The notes: generated by a model from the letters alone, not told the origin. Shown: positions 7,958-16,586, counted from the stretch's first letter. The stretch: 64,000 nucleotides of DNA from Haemophilus sp. (GCA_019423025.1 JAHZCD010000004.1:99686-163685), one strand, 5' to 3'. A program made the numbers and translations.

Positions 7958-8809
7958 TTATGCTTTTCCTGTGGATTGAGAGAGATAATTCCCTTTCAAC
8001 AATTTTTCGATAATCATCATCAAAATAATGTTTGGTACCAACAAAATAATCGATACAACGGCCGCATTCGGACGAATAAAAGAATAACCGAGGAAAGAAT
8101 ATAAAATGGTTGGCACGGTAATAAAGTCTGGTGAGCCGATAACGAAAGCGATAGCAAACTCTTCAATACTTTTCACTAAACAGAAAATAATTGATGCTAA
8201 AAAACTTGGTTTTAACATCGGCATATACACGTCTTTGAAAACGGTAAATTTAGATGCACCTAAGTCACGGCTAGCATCAATAAGGTCTTGCGGTACAGAA
8301 GAAAAGCCCGCGGATAAAATCCGAATAGCATAAGGTAACGTGAGTACCACATGCCCAATAACAATGCCGATGAATGGATTATTAATATTTAAATCCAATA
8401 ACATACGGCTAAAGAATAGGGCAATAATCATGCCTGGAATAACCAATGGAATCAGTGTTAATAATTCGGCTAATTTTTTACCTCTAAAGTCCATACGTCC
8501 AAATGCATAAGCTGTTGGGAGAGAGAGTAAAATAGTGATCAGAGAAACCGTAGGCGCAATGGTATAGCTATTAAACATTGCTTCAGGTAAAGAGGTAGTT
8601 TCCCATACAATTTTCCAACGCTCAAAAGATAATGATTGAGGGAAAATATCTGGATAACTCCACGGTTTAGCGGGATCTACCAATGACCATAAACCTGCCA
8701 TTAAAAAGGGTAGGAACAACCAAATAAAATTAGCAAGAATAAAGAACGCTAAGGAAATACGTGCGATTAATCGACCATTTTTCGTTGTGATTTGTACGGA
8801 ACTACTCAT
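7958..8809 (-). CDS. ABC importer permease (PotC-like)
   Basis: A 283-aa inner-membrane permease with about six helices. The ABC-coupling EAA loop is visible as DASRDLGASKFTVFKDVYMP around residues 178-197, the segment that contacts the ATPase. It pairs with the permease encoded next to it and overlaps that gene's stop by four bases (ATGA), indicating translational coupling. The family is that of the second permease of polyamine or iron importers. Confidence 0.85.
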   Translation of the reverse strand: MSSSVQITTKNGRLIARISLAFFILANFIWLFLPFLMAGLWSLVDPAKPWSYPDIFPQSLSFERWKIVWETTSLPEAMFNSYTIAPTVSLITILLSLPTAYAFGRMDFRGKKLAELLTLIPLVIPGMIIALFFSRMLLDLNINNPFIGIVIGHVVLTLPYAIRILSAGFSSVPQDLIDASRDLGASKFTVFKDVYMPMLKPSFLASIIFCLVKSIEEFAIAFVIGSPDFITVPTILYSFLGYSFIRPNAAVVSIILLVPNIILMMIIEKLLKGNYLSQSTGKA

Positions 8810-9675
8810 TTGACTTCTCCACGTTTGACGGCTAATGGTTTAATCAATAATGACACGAGAATGGTGAAGAAGGCAGAGGTCAACATAATCGTTAATGCCA
8901 TGACCGCACTTTGATTCCATTCTTCAAATTCATAGGCAGACATTTGCATTAAACGCGCTAAAGAATAGGTACTGCGAGGACCGGCAATGCTATAAAAGGC
9001 GAAATCACCGAGTGCGCCGATAAATATTAAAATAAAGGAAACTTGTACCGCACTTAAGGTCAGCGGAAAGATGACATAACGAAAACGTTGCCAAGGGCTC
9101 GAACCTAAATTTGCAGCGGCATCTAATAAATCGGTTTTCAACGAATTAACCGCGCCACCAATAAGAATTAAAGCAAAAGGAATGTTTTTCCACATTTGTA
9201 AAATTACTACCCCCCAGCCAAATTCGTCATTTTGTAGGGTTTTCGGTTCGTTCCAAATGCCTAAATAAACGAATACTTCGTTAAGAATGCCGTGGTAAGA
9301 AATCATATTGACGAACAAGAAGGCTGCAACTAATCCTGGCACCAACATAGGTGCTCGCAAGATGGTGATAATGGTTACCTTGGCTGGTAATTTTTTACGC
9401 AACCACATGGCAATGGGATAAGCCACGATGATGGATAAAATCGCCCCTAGTAAAGACACTTTTACGGAATAAATATACGAATTTTGGAATACAGGACTAT
9501 TTAATACGGCTTGCCAATACTCCAAACTAAATTGGCTTTCTTCCCCGCCCATACTGTATAAACCAAGGCTTTGAGAGACGACAATGTAGAACGTAGATCC
9601 CATTAAAAATAGGATCGTACCTAAACCGCTGCATAGCAATAACCATGCTTTTACATCATTTTTGAGACTTTTCAT
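8806..9675 (-). CDS. ABC importer permease (PotB-like)
   Basis: A 289-aa inner-membrane permease with about six helices and an EAA loop DAAANLGSSPWQRFRYVIFP near residues 185-205. It forms the heterodimeric channel with the following permease. It overlaps the upstream ATPase gene by four bases and the downstream permease by four bases. An uptake signal is embedded in its coding sequence near 8901. Confidence 0.85.
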   Translation of the reverse strand: MKSLKNDVKAWLLLCSGLGTILFLMGSTFYIVVSQSLGLYSMGGEESQFSLEYWQAVLNSPVFQNSYIYSVKVSLLGAILSIIVAYPIAMWLRKKLPAKVTIITILRAPMLVPGLVAAFLFVNMISYHGILNEVFVYLGIWNEPKTLQNDEFGWGVVILQMWKNIPFALILIGGAVNSLKTDLLDAAANLGSSPWQRFRYVIFPLTLSAVQVSFILIFIGALGDFAFYSIAGPRSTYSLARLMQMSAYEFEEWNQSAVMALTIMLTSAFFTILVSLLIKPLAVKRGEVK

Positions 9676-10742
9676 TTTACGGACTCCAAGAATTTAATCG
9701 CATGGCGGGGAATCGTAAAGGTGAGTTTATTGCTCAAATTCGGGCATTTTGTTAGTTGCAGACGTAATTTTTTCTCTTCATCATTACGTTTAATGATGCC
9801 TTGCACTTCCGTGATATTGCCCATAAAAGCGGTGTTGATGATATCTACTGTAATTTGGTTTTCCGCTTCCGTTTGTGCGTTTGGTAACAATTCAATGTCT
9901 TCTGGTCGAAAGCAAATATAAATTCGTTCTGATTCCGGTTTTTTCTCAGAAAATACGGTGAAATCGCCAAAAATAGAACTAACAGAATAAAGGTTGTCAC
10001 CAATGTTTTTCACATTGGCTTCCGTGATATTGGCAATGCCAATAAAATCTGCCACAAAGCGGTTTTTAGGATGATGATAAATATCTTGAGGAGAGCCAAT
10101 TTGCTCAATAGAACCTTTATTTAAGACGATGATTTTATCTGACATGGTTAGAGCTTCAGCCTGATCGTGAGTCACGTAAATACTAGTCAAATTATATTGC
10201 TTTGAGAGTTGTTTTATTTCAAAACGTACACTTTCGCGTAATTTAGCATCTAAGTTAGAAAGCGGTTCATCAAATAAAATCACATCTGGACGAGTGACCA
10301 TGGCTCTGGCTAATGCGACACGTTGCTGTTGACCTCCAGAAAGCTCATTGGGTAATTTCAATTTATGAAATTCTAAATCCATTTGCTTCAATGCGAGATC
10401 TAAACGCTGTTTTTGTTCTTCAATATCAATTTTACGTTGCTTTAAACCATAGCAAATATTATGAGAAACGTTGAGGTGAGGGAAAAGGGCATAAGATTGG
10501 AAACACATGGCTGTATTGCGTTTTTCTGGAGGAACATTGTTAACATTTTTTCCTCCGATAAGAATTTCACCTTCATCAGCCACATGAAATCCAGCGATTA
10601 ATTTTAATAAGGAGGTTTTACCACAGCCGCTTGGTCCTAATAAGGTGACAAACTCGCCTTCTTCAGCGGTAAAAGTAATATTATTGGCTGCGTAAAAGTC
10701 ACCAAATTTTTTTGTAATATTTTTTATTTCTAACTTTGCCAT
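9672..10742 (-). CDS. ABC importer ATPase (PotA/FbpC-like)
   Basis: A 356-aa ATPase of the MalK/PotA class that drives the adjacent permeases. Seen: Walker A GPSGCGKTS, Q-loop FQSYALFPH, signature LSGGQQQR, Walker B VILFDEP, D-loop SNLDAKLR and switch histidine VTHDQAEA, followed by a C-terminal TOBE regulatory domain (about residues 265-356). The start is placed at ATG 10742 because an AGGGGA SD lies seven bases before it; an ATG at 10784 would add 14 residues but has no SD. It is first in the operon, about 100 bp downstream of a near-perfect CRP box. Confidence 0.85.
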   Translation of the reverse strand: MAKLEIKNITKKFGDFYAANNITFTAEEGEFVTLLGPSGCGKTSLLKLIAGFHVADEGEILIGGKNVNNVPPEKRNTAMCFQSYALFPHLNVSHNICYGLKQRKIDIEEQKQRLDLALKQMDLEFHKLKLPNELSGGQQQRVALARAMVTRPDVILFDEPLSNLDAKLRESVRFEIKQLSKQYNLTSIYVTHDQAEALTMSDKIIVLNKGSIEQIGSPQDIYHHPKNRFVADFIGIANITEANVKNIGDNLYSVSSIFGDFTVFSEKKPESERIYICFRPEDIELLPNAQTEAENQITVDIINTAFMGNITEVQGIIKRNDEEKKLRLQLTKCPNLSNKLTFTIPRHAIKFLESVK

Positions 10743-10834
10743 TTTTACATCCCCTATTTGGCTTACAACTATAGAGGTAACCATAAAAACACTTGGTTAT
10801 TTTTTCAATAAAATAAAAATATTTTTCATAAATT

Positions 10835-10850
10835 TGTGATGAAGATCACG
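10835..10850 (-). promoter_or_regulatory. CRP box TGTGA-TGAAGA-TCACG
   Basis: TGTGATGAAGATCACG matches nine of ten consensus positions, with T-rich and A-rich flanks as in strong CRP sites. It is centred about 100 bp before the start of the ABC importer operon (leftward), and slyX lies on its other side ending at 10882. cAMP-CRP activation of the importer is inferred. Confidence 0.6.
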
Positions 10851-10881
10851 CATTTAGCTAAAAATATGGTTTTATTACATT

Positions 10882-11103
10882 TTAATAATGCGGAGGCGGC
10901 GTTTCTTCTGCTTGGCTGGCAATATTAGAAGGTTGCATATCTTTTAATTTGCCGGCGAGATAGCGGAGTTGAAGTTGAATTTTATCCATATCAAACTGTT
11001 GTTGAACTAATGCTTGGTTTAGCTCGTCTAAAAGTTGTTCTTGAAAAGCTGTTTTCATTTCAAGTTCAGCGATGCGATCTTCTAAAATTTGTTGATTTTG
11101 CAT
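10882..11103 (-). CDS. slyX: SlyX family protein
   Basis: A 73-aa protein made almost entirely of a coiled coil (QILEDRIAELEMKTAFQEQLLDELNQ pattern, shown here as heptads from residue 5 to 55) with a proline-rich tail ending PPPHY, typical of SlyX. Its biochemical role is unknown in the family. It sits divergent to fkpA, the arrangement conserved in gamma-proteobacteria. Length equals the E. coli protein. Confidence 0.85.
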   Translation of the reverse strand: MQNQQILEDRIAELEMKTAFQEQLLDELNQALVQQQFDMDKIQLQLRYLAGKLKDMQPSNIASQAEETPPPHY

Positions 11104-11197
11104 AAAATTTCTCTAATTTTTAAAAAAATGTTGTGAATTTGGTCAATCCGATTTAACCTATTCGCTATTCCGTTTCTATTATAAAGGATCAAGCAAA

Positions 11198-11920
11198 ATG
11201 TTGAAAATTCAAAAGCTTTCTCTTGCTGCACTTATGGTAAGTGCGGTCGTTTCAGGTTCTGTTTTTGCAGAAGATAAAGCAGCGCCAAGCGCAAGTGATG
11301 CGTCTTATGCTGTGGGTGCATTAATGGGTAACCAAGTAAAAGATTTAGTGGATGCTCAAAAAGAAGTAATTCAATACGACAATGCGCGTATTTTAGATGG
11401 CTTAAAAGATGCATTAGAAGGTAAAGTTGATGTTCGTAAAGACGAAAAAATTCAACAAACCTTAGATGGTATTCAAGAGCAATTAGTGTCTGCAGCGAAA
11501 GCAAAAGTAGAACAACAAGCGAAAGCTGCAAAAGAAGAAGGTGATAAATACCGCGCTGAATTTGCGAAAAAAGATGGCGTAAAAAGCACTAAAGATGGCT
11601 TACTTTACAAAATCACTGAAGCGGGTAAAGGTGATGCGATTAAAGCAACAGATACTGTGAAAGTACATTACACCGGTAAATTACCAGATGGTAAAGTATT
11701 TGATAGCTCTGTTGAACGTGGTCAACCGGTTGAGTTTAAATTAAACCAAGTGATTAAAGGTTGGACTGAAGGTCTTCAGTTAGTGAAGAAAGGCGGTAAA
11801 ATCGAATTAGTGATTCCACCTGAATTAGCTTATGGCAAACAAGGTGCAGGCGATTCAATTCCACCTGATGCAACGCTTTACTTCGACGTTGAAGTATTAG
11901 ACGTTAATCCTAAAAAATAG
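11198..11920 (+). CDS. fkpA: FkpA-type periplasmic peptidyl-prolyl isomerase
   Basis: A 240-aa FKBP-type isomerase and chaperone that helps fold envelope proteins. Seen: signal peptide ending SGSVFA (cut near residue 24), a charged helical dimerisation arm (about 25-135), and a C-terminal FKBP domain with VHYTGKLPDGKVFDSS, a GWTEGLQL segment and LAYGKQGAG. An uptake signal encodes the residues SAV within the signal peptide (11239-11247). ATG 11198 follows AAAGGA. It is divergent to slyX and ends at a USS-pair terminator. Confidence 0.92.
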   Translation: MLKIQKLSLAALMVSAVVSGSVFAEDKAAPSASDASYAVGALMGNQVKDLVDAQKEVIQYDNARILDGLKDALEGKVDVRKDEKIQQTLDGIQEQLVSAAKAKVEQQAKAAKEEGDKYRAEFAKKDGVKSTKDGLLYKITEAGKGDAIKATDTVKVHYTGKLPDGKVFDSSVERGQPVEFKLNQVIKGWTEGLQLVKKGGKIELVIPPELAYGKQGAGDSIPPDATLYFDVEVLDVNPKK

Positions 11921-11931
11921 TCCTTAATTCA

Positions 11932-11955
11932 ACCGCACTTTGTCCAAAGTGCGGT
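11932..11955 (+). terminator. Uptake-sequence pair terminator after fkpA
   Basis: ACCGCACTTT-GTCC-AAAGTGCGGT: a 10-bp perfect stem with a four-base loop just after the fkpA stop, followed by CATTTTCC. Confidence 0.75.
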
Positions 11956-11979
11956 CATTTTCCCTACCAGATTTGAAAA

Positions 11980-12645
11980 ATGATACTAACCGATAGACAA
12001 CCTTTCACCGATGAAGATCGTGCTATTCTGATTTCCTATAAAGCAGTAGTTGATGGCGTGAGCGCATTGATTGGCGAGCATTGTGAAATTGTCTTACATT
12101 CTTTGGAAGATATTGAGCATTCTGCGATTTGTATTGCCAACGGGCATAATACCAATCGCCAAGTGGGTTCACCGATTACGGATTTAGCCCTGAAATCCTT
12201 GCGTAATATGCAAAGTGAGAGTGTGTCTAAGCCTTATTTCACGCGCGCGAAAGGTAATGTGTTGATGAAGTCTGTGACCATCGCTATTCGAAATGGCAAA
12301 CAACGCATTATTGGTTTACTTTGTATCAATATTAATTTAGATGTGCCGGTTTCTCAATTTATGCAGGCCTTTATGCCAACGCAGGAACAAAATGAAACCT
12401 CTTCCGTCAATTTTGCAAGTTCAGTAGAAGAGTTGGTGGCACAAACGGTAGAAAAAACCATTGAAGAAGTGAATGCTGATCGCTCGGTTTCGAATAATAA
12501 TAAGAACCGTCAGATTGTGATTTCACTTTACGAAAAAGGCATTTTTGATATTAAAGATGCGATCAATTTAGTGGCTGATCGCCTCGCGATTTCTCGCCAC
12601 ACCGTGTATTTGTATATTCGTCAAATCAAACAAGAGCAAGAGTAA
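11980..12645 (+). CDS. yheO: YheO-type PAS/HTH transcriptional regulator
   Basis: A 221-aa regulator with an N-terminal YheO-type PAS-like domain (about 15-125; EHCEIVLHSLEDIEHS, NRQVGSPIT) and a C-terminal helix-turn-helix (about 175-215; GIFDIKDAINLVADRL, ISRHTVYLYIRQIK). Relatives include DauR, which controls D-arginine catabolism in Pseudomonas; the role in enteric and Pasteurella-type genomes is not settled. It precedes tusD with a TAATG overlap, the same order as in E. coli. No good SD precedes ATG 11980. Confidence 0.85.
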   Translation: MILTDRQPFTDEDRAILISYKAVVDGVSALIGEHCEIVLHSLEDIEHSAICIANGHNTNRQVGSPITDLALKSLRNMQSESVSKPYFTRAKGNVLMKSVTIAIRNGKQRIIGLLCININLDVPVSQFMQAFMPTQEQNETSSVNFASSVEELVAQTVEKTIEEVNADRSVSNNNKNRQIVISLYEKGIFDIKDAINLVADRLAISRHTVYLYIRQIKQEQE

Positions 12646-13025
12646 TGAACTATGTTCTCGCCGTGAAAAGTCCCATTTATGGAAAACAAGGGGCTTTTCT
12701 TGCCTATCAATTTGCCCAAGCTTTACTCGAAAAAGGGCATGTCATTAGTCAAATTTTCTTTTTCCAAGACGGTGTGAGTAATGGCAATGGTTTAGTTTAT
12801 CCTGCCAATGATGAATTTAATCTGACGCAAGCTTGGCAAGCCTTTTCAGCGCAACATCATATTCCTTTGCATTTATGTGTAGCCGCTTCACAACGTCGTG
12901 GTGTGGTGGATGCACTTACGGCAAGAGAGACAGATAAAACGAATCTTGCAGAAGGTTTTGAGATTACAGGCTTAGGCGAGTTTATGGCGATGGCATTAAA
13001 AGCAGATCGGGTGGTGACATTATGA
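12645..13025 (+). CDS. tusD: Sulfurtransferase subunit TusD
   Basis: A 126-aa DsrE-fold protein. TusBCD forms a heterohexamer that receives persulfide sulfur from TusA and hands it to TusE and MnmA for 2-thiolation of wobble uridine in tRNA-Lys, -Glu and -Gln. Seen: the motif LHLCVAASQRRG with Cys78, the same number as the catalytic cysteine of E. coli TusD. Its start overlaps the yheO stop (TAATG) and its stop overlaps tusC (ATGA). Confidence 0.92.
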   Translation: MNYVLAVKSPIYGKQGAFLAYQFAQALLEKGHVISQIFFFQDGVSNGNGLVYPANDEFNLTQAWQAFSAQHHIPLHLCVAASQRRGVVDALTARETDKTNLAEGFEITGLGEFMAMALKADRVVTL

Positions 13026-13381
13026 AGCTAGCATTCTTATTTCGTACCGCACCGCATGGAAACGCGATTTCTCGTGAAGGCTTAGATGCTTTGCTTGCTG
13101 CGACAGCATTTTGTGATGAAGAAGAAATCGGTGTCTTTTTTATTGATGATGGCGTATTAAATTTACTCGATGGGCAAAATCCTGAGTTATTGTTACAAAA
13201 AGATTTTATCCGTACTTTTAAATTATTGGATTTATACGATATTGAACAGCGCTTTGTCTGCGCCGATTCGCTCGATCAATATAATTTGCAAATAGAACAG
13301 CTTATTATTTCTGCTGAAAAAATTGACCGCACTTCGCTGATCAATAAACTTAGCCAAGCAGAAAAAGTATTTACGTTTTAA
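13022..13381 (+). CDS. tusC: Sulfur relay subunit TusC
   Basis: A 119-aa DsrE-fold subunit of the TusBCD complex. Seen: FLFRTAPHGNAISREGLDA near the start, typical of TusC, and a YDIEQRFVCADSL segment. The ATGA overlap with tusD indicates coupled translation. An uptake signal is embedded near the 3' end (about 13328). Confidence 0.9.
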   Translation: MKLAFLFRTAPHGNAISREGLDALLAATAFCDEEEIGVFFIDDGVLNLLDGQNPELLLQKDFIRTFKLLDLYDIEQRFVCADSLDQYNLQIEQLIISAEKIDRTSLINKLSQAEKVFTF

Positions 13382-13389
13382 GGAATATT

Positions 13390-13677
13390 ATGCTTTATAC
13401 CTTTTCTCAAGCTCATTATTCTGAGACAGACCTTCAACGTTATTTGACTGAAATCACGGAAAATGATGCGGTGGTTTTATGGCAAGACGGTGTGTTGCTA
13501 GCGGTAAAGTACGGAGAAATGTTTACTCAATGCAAAGGACAATGTTTTATGTTGGAACAGGATGTTTTAGCCCGAAATTTAACCGCACTTTTGCCAGAAA
13601 ACAATCAAGTGCGGTCAATTTCATTAACAGATTTAGTGGATTTAACGGCCCAATATTCGCCTCAAATCGCCTTATAG
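13390..13677 (+). CDS. tusB: Sulfur relay subunit TusB
   Basis: A 95-aa DsrH-family subunit, last of the tusDCB set, eight bases after tusC. Seen: MLYTFSQAHY at the start and VLWQDGVLLAV, typical of TusB. Two uptake signals in opposite orientation lie inside the gene (about 13581 and 13608) and could form a stem in the mRNA. Its stop codon is back to back with the stop of the converging membrane-protein gene. Confidence 0.88.
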   Translation: MLYTFSQAHYSETDLQRYLTEITENDAVVLWQDGVLLAVKYGEMFTQCKGQCFMLEQDVLARNLTALLPENNQVRSISLTDLVDLTAQYSPQIAL

Positions 13678-14073
13678 CGGGCGTTCTTTCGGTAACAAGA
13701 GCGGTAATACCATCACAGAATAAAGCGCTAAACCTGCTGCCATTAAACAGGTAATTTCTAATCCTCCAGCACGTAACCATTCGCCAAATCCCATATCATT
13801 AACTAGGGTAGCATAAAAGATCCCCGCTACGACGGTATAACAAAATCCAATTAATACCGAAATTAATGCGATGGCTTTTACGTGATAACTCGCATAACGG
13901 TGAAATGCTGCCCAAAGTGTAATAAGAAAAGTCGGTACCGCAGCCACGATAAAGACGGTAACCGCTGAAGACTGAAATCCATCGGCATCATTGTTTGCAA
14001 ACATTAAACCAATAGTACCAATAATTTGAATAATCAACGGTAAAAGAATAAATGCTTTAAGATATTTTTTCAT
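13672..14073 (-). CDS. Small four-helix membrane protein, function unknown
   Basis: A 133-aa protein with four clear hydrophobic helices (about 8-27, 38-57, 68-90, 107-128) and short loops; the loop DMGFGEWLRAGG lies before the last helix. No family was recognised. It converges on tusB with a six-base overlap of the two stop codons, so both genes end exactly here and share no obvious terminator. It is probably an inner-membrane protein. Confidence 0.6.
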   Translation of the reverse strand: MKKYLKAFILLPLIIQIIGTIGLMFANNDADGFQSSAVTVFIVAAVPTFLITLWAAFHRYASYHVKAIALISVLIGFCYTVVAGIFYATLVNDMGFGEWLRAGGLEITCLMAAGLALYSVMVLPLLLPKERPL

Positions 14074-14156
14074 GAGATGTCCAGTTAATAGAAAAACGGA
14101 AGCATTGTATCAATCAAATGAAAGACAACCAATCTTTTCTCTTGTGGATAGTTTAT

Positions 14157-14186
14157 AAAAAATGACCGAAGGAAACGGTCATTTTT
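14157..14186 (-). terminator. Terminator of the TPR-DUF2971 gene
   Basis: AAAAATGACCG, loop AAGGAAA, CGGTCATTTTT: a strong stem with a U-tract in the leftward transcript, about 22 bp past the stop of the orphan gene. Confidence 0.75.
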
Positions 14187-14207
14187 CAGTAGAAGATTAT
14201 TTATTAA

Positions 14208-15977
14208 TTAATCTTTTCCTATTGGAGGATTAGCATAAATTGGTAGTGATGAGCGAGATATAATGACATTAGGATGTTTCTTCATTAGATGCTGAAATAC
14301 TTCTATTTTTCGTTTTCTATTCGTTTTTTCATAATTTGTACCTAAAATTACTTCGTCAACCATATTTTGTACATTGGCATAAGGTAGATAGATCGAATTT
14401 GTGTTTTCACAATATTCAATTTCTTCTGAGTTCATTGGTACAATCTTTAATAAACGGAATTCTTCCTCATCTCTAAAAGCAAAATCTTTAAATAAATAAC
14501 GAATGTATTCTAAGTAATATATTTCATTATTCTTGATTGATTTTCTATCTTTAAAGTAAGTAATTAGTTCACATAATACTTTTTCTAATTGTTTTATGCG
14601 AAATTTATGCCAGTTTTTATTAGCCCCTACTGATTTTAGGCGGATACCAAATTTAGGGTTATTTTTGTCTGGAAGCAGTATGTCAAAATTTTCATCTGAA
14701 ATGTATTCGTCTTTATATGCAATATAGGCAACTTGATAAAGAGGTAAATTTTCATTTTTGGTAGGGCGTTCAATCTTTTCTATATTTAAAGAGGATGTTG
14801 TTTTTCCCATAATGCCTAGAAATGATGAAAGGATATTTGGTTCTTTTAACCAATTCCCTTTTTTATTAAAAACTAAGCAACATCCAGATGCTTCGACACC
14901 ATCTTCTTTACCATATAATCGAAACTGGTTTAAATCATTGATTCTATTGGAAAAGCAAGTAAAAAAAGCATTGGAAGTAGAGCAATAAGCTTTATTCTCT
15001 AATTCCCATTCAGGTATATTTAGCAACTCTAGCAATCCTTTTCCCTCGGATGGGTCATTCATATATGTAGAACTTCCTATGCGCATTAGAGATTCAGATT
15101 TATTCTCTCCAGCTGGTTCATTAGATTGAATATTAAATAATTTATTGCAGACATTTGGCGATGTGTAATGTGCAAGTGGAATTTTTTTTAATTCATTAGG
15201 TGGAATATTTAATAGGGCTAATATCATTGATATTGAGGGTATTAAAGTATGATTTTTCCCTTTGAACAATTCTTTTTTAATTTGTTCTTTCTTTATATTT
15301 AAATAAACCTCTCGATAATCTAAATATTTAAGTTGTTTTTTTGATGTGGCTTGAAAGCATATTGTTTTTAAAACTGAAAGAAGTTCTTTTTCTTTTGTTT
15401 TTCCATTTTTAACTTTAGGCACTAGTTCTTCAAATCTTTTCAAGTAGTTTTTTGATTGTTTATATTTTGTTACTGCAGAAATTTCATTTTTAATTTTTAT
15501 AGATATTTTTATAAAACAGATTACAAGCCAGCCTATAATTAAAAATTGCTTATTAATTTTTTCTTCTGTGTCTTTTAAATTTTCAGATTTTTTTAATGCT
15601 AAGTTTAGGAAGTCTATTGCTTTAAGTAAATAATTTATACTATCTTTTTCTTGTAGATTTAGATAGTTTATACTAATAGCTAAATTGACTTTTACTTTTT
15701 CTAAAGTAAAGTCTGCGTTATGCTCATTATTGATTAGTGTTAGTATTTTTTTATAAGATAATGTTGATTTAGTAATTTCTTTATTTTTTTGGGATTGTTC
15801 TTTTGCTACTTTAAAGTATAAAGAACCAATTTCGCTTAGAGTTTTAACGTGATTATCCGTATAGTTATTATTTTTTCTTATTATTTTAAATGCTTTATTA
15901 AGTTTTTGAATGGCTTCGCTGTGTTTTTTATCATCAAATAGTTCCTTTGCTTCATTTACTAGAGATTCAAGAGTCAT
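14208..15977 (-). CDS. TPR-like plus DUF2971-like orphan protein
   Basis: A 589-aa protein in markedly AT-rich DNA compared with both neighbours. Residues about 1-230 are lysine-rich helical repeats, probably TPR-like (AKELFDDKKHSEAIQKLNKA is a TPR-type pair). The C-terminal half resembles the DUF2971 family: HYTS (270-273), a YMNDPSE block (about 305-311), AFFTCFS (about 337-343), QFRLYGKEDGVEASGC and, late, FRDEEEFRLL. DUF2971 has no settled biochemical activity. The gene stands alone with its own terminator and an AT-rich upstream region, in a spot between core genes, so recent acquisition is likely. Start ATG 15977 has GGA eight bases upstream; a TTG at 15989 is possible. A host-defence or stress role is only a guess. 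Confidence 0.6.
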   Translation of the reverse strand: MTLESLVNEAKELFDDKKHSEAIQKLNKAFKIIRKNNNYTDNHVKTLSEIGSLYFKVAKEQSQKNKEITKSTLSYKKILTLINNEHNADFTLEKVKVNLAISINYLNLQEKDSINYLLKAIDFLNLALKKSENLKDTEEKINKQFLIIGWLVICFIKISIKIKNEISAVTKYKQSKNYLKRFEELVPKVKNGKTKEKELLSVLKTICFQATSKKQLKYLDYREVYLNIKKEQIKKELFKGKNHTLIPSISMILALLNIPPNELKKIPLAHYTSPNVCNKLFNIQSNEPAGENKSESLMRIGSSTYMNDPSEGKGLLELLNIPEWELENKAYCSTSNAFFTCFSNRINDLNQFRLYGKEDGVEASGCCLVFNKKGNWLKEPNILSSFLGIMGKTTSSLNIEKIERPTKNENLPLYQVAYIAYKDEYISDENFDILLPDKNNPKFGIRLKSVGANKNWHKFRIKQLEKVLCELITYFKDRKSIKNNEIYYLEYIRYLFKDFAFRDEEEFRLLKIVPMNSEEIEYCENTNSIYLPYANVQNMVDEVILGTNYEKTNRKRKIEVFQHLMKKHPNVIISRSSLPIYANPPIGKD

Positions 15978-16180
15978 AATTTTTTCCAAAATGTGAATTT
16001 TACTAAGAAGATTTATCCTATATTATAGATAAATTTTTCGATAAATTATATTTTTTTTCATTATAATATATCGAATAAATAAAAGCTTTATGCTAAAACT
16101 TAATCCTATTTCTTTGAGTAGAATGAAAAAATGATAGGTAGTGAATTTCTGCTACATATGTTTTTTCTTTGGTATTGTTT

Positions 16181-16579
16181 ATGACTCGAATTAATCTTGT
16201 TCCGCCTGAGGAGCTTTGTGATCAACATCTTTTAGCTGAACATCGTGAATTAACCCGTATTCCTAATGCCGTGGCGAAAGGTAAATATCACTTAAAAGGA
16301 CAGCCTGCAGAATATAAGTTGGGGGAAGGGCATGTACGTTTTTTCTTTAATAAATTGTCATTTTTAAAGAAACGGTATGATACATTGCATGCGGAATGTA
16401 AAGCGCGCGGATTTAACGTGCAGTATATTTGGAATGAAACATTACCCGATGACCCAAGTTTATGGTTAGACTATGAAGCTACAGAAGCTGCATTGCAGAT
16501 TAATCGGGAACGTATTCAGGAACGAATGCCATTAAAGGCGAGATTTACACCGCATCTTTCAAAGAGCGGTCAAAAATAA
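16181..16579 (+). CDS. Pyrimidine-dimer DNA glycosylase, T4 endonuclease V-like
   Basis: A 132-aa protein of the Pyr_excise family, matching phage T4 DenV in MTRINL, DQHL-AEHREL and a glycine-HVRFFFNKLSFLKKR block. T4 DenV cleaves the glycosyl bond of UV-induced cyclobutane dimers and nicks the abasic site, using the alpha-amino group of Thr2 and Glu23; both are present here at the same positions. That chemistry needs the N-terminus to begin Met-Thr-Arg, which fixes the start at ATG 16181 rather than an upstream TTG at 16169. The SD is weak. The tail (LKARFTPHLSKS) differs from T4. A phage-like origin is plausible, but the base composition is close to the host. Confidence 0.85.
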   Translation: MTRINLVPPEELCDQHLLAEHRELTRIPNAVAKGKYHLKGQPAEYKLGEGHVRFFFNKLSFLKKRYDTLHAECKARGFNVQYIWNETLPDDPSLWLDYEATEAALQINRERIQERMPLKARFTPHLSKSGQK

Positions 16580-16586
16580 AGGAGTT

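Noticed and set aside
13479..13754. 91-aa frame shifted relative to tusB
   Set aside because: It overlaps tusB in another frame without an SD and crosses its stop into the converging gene.
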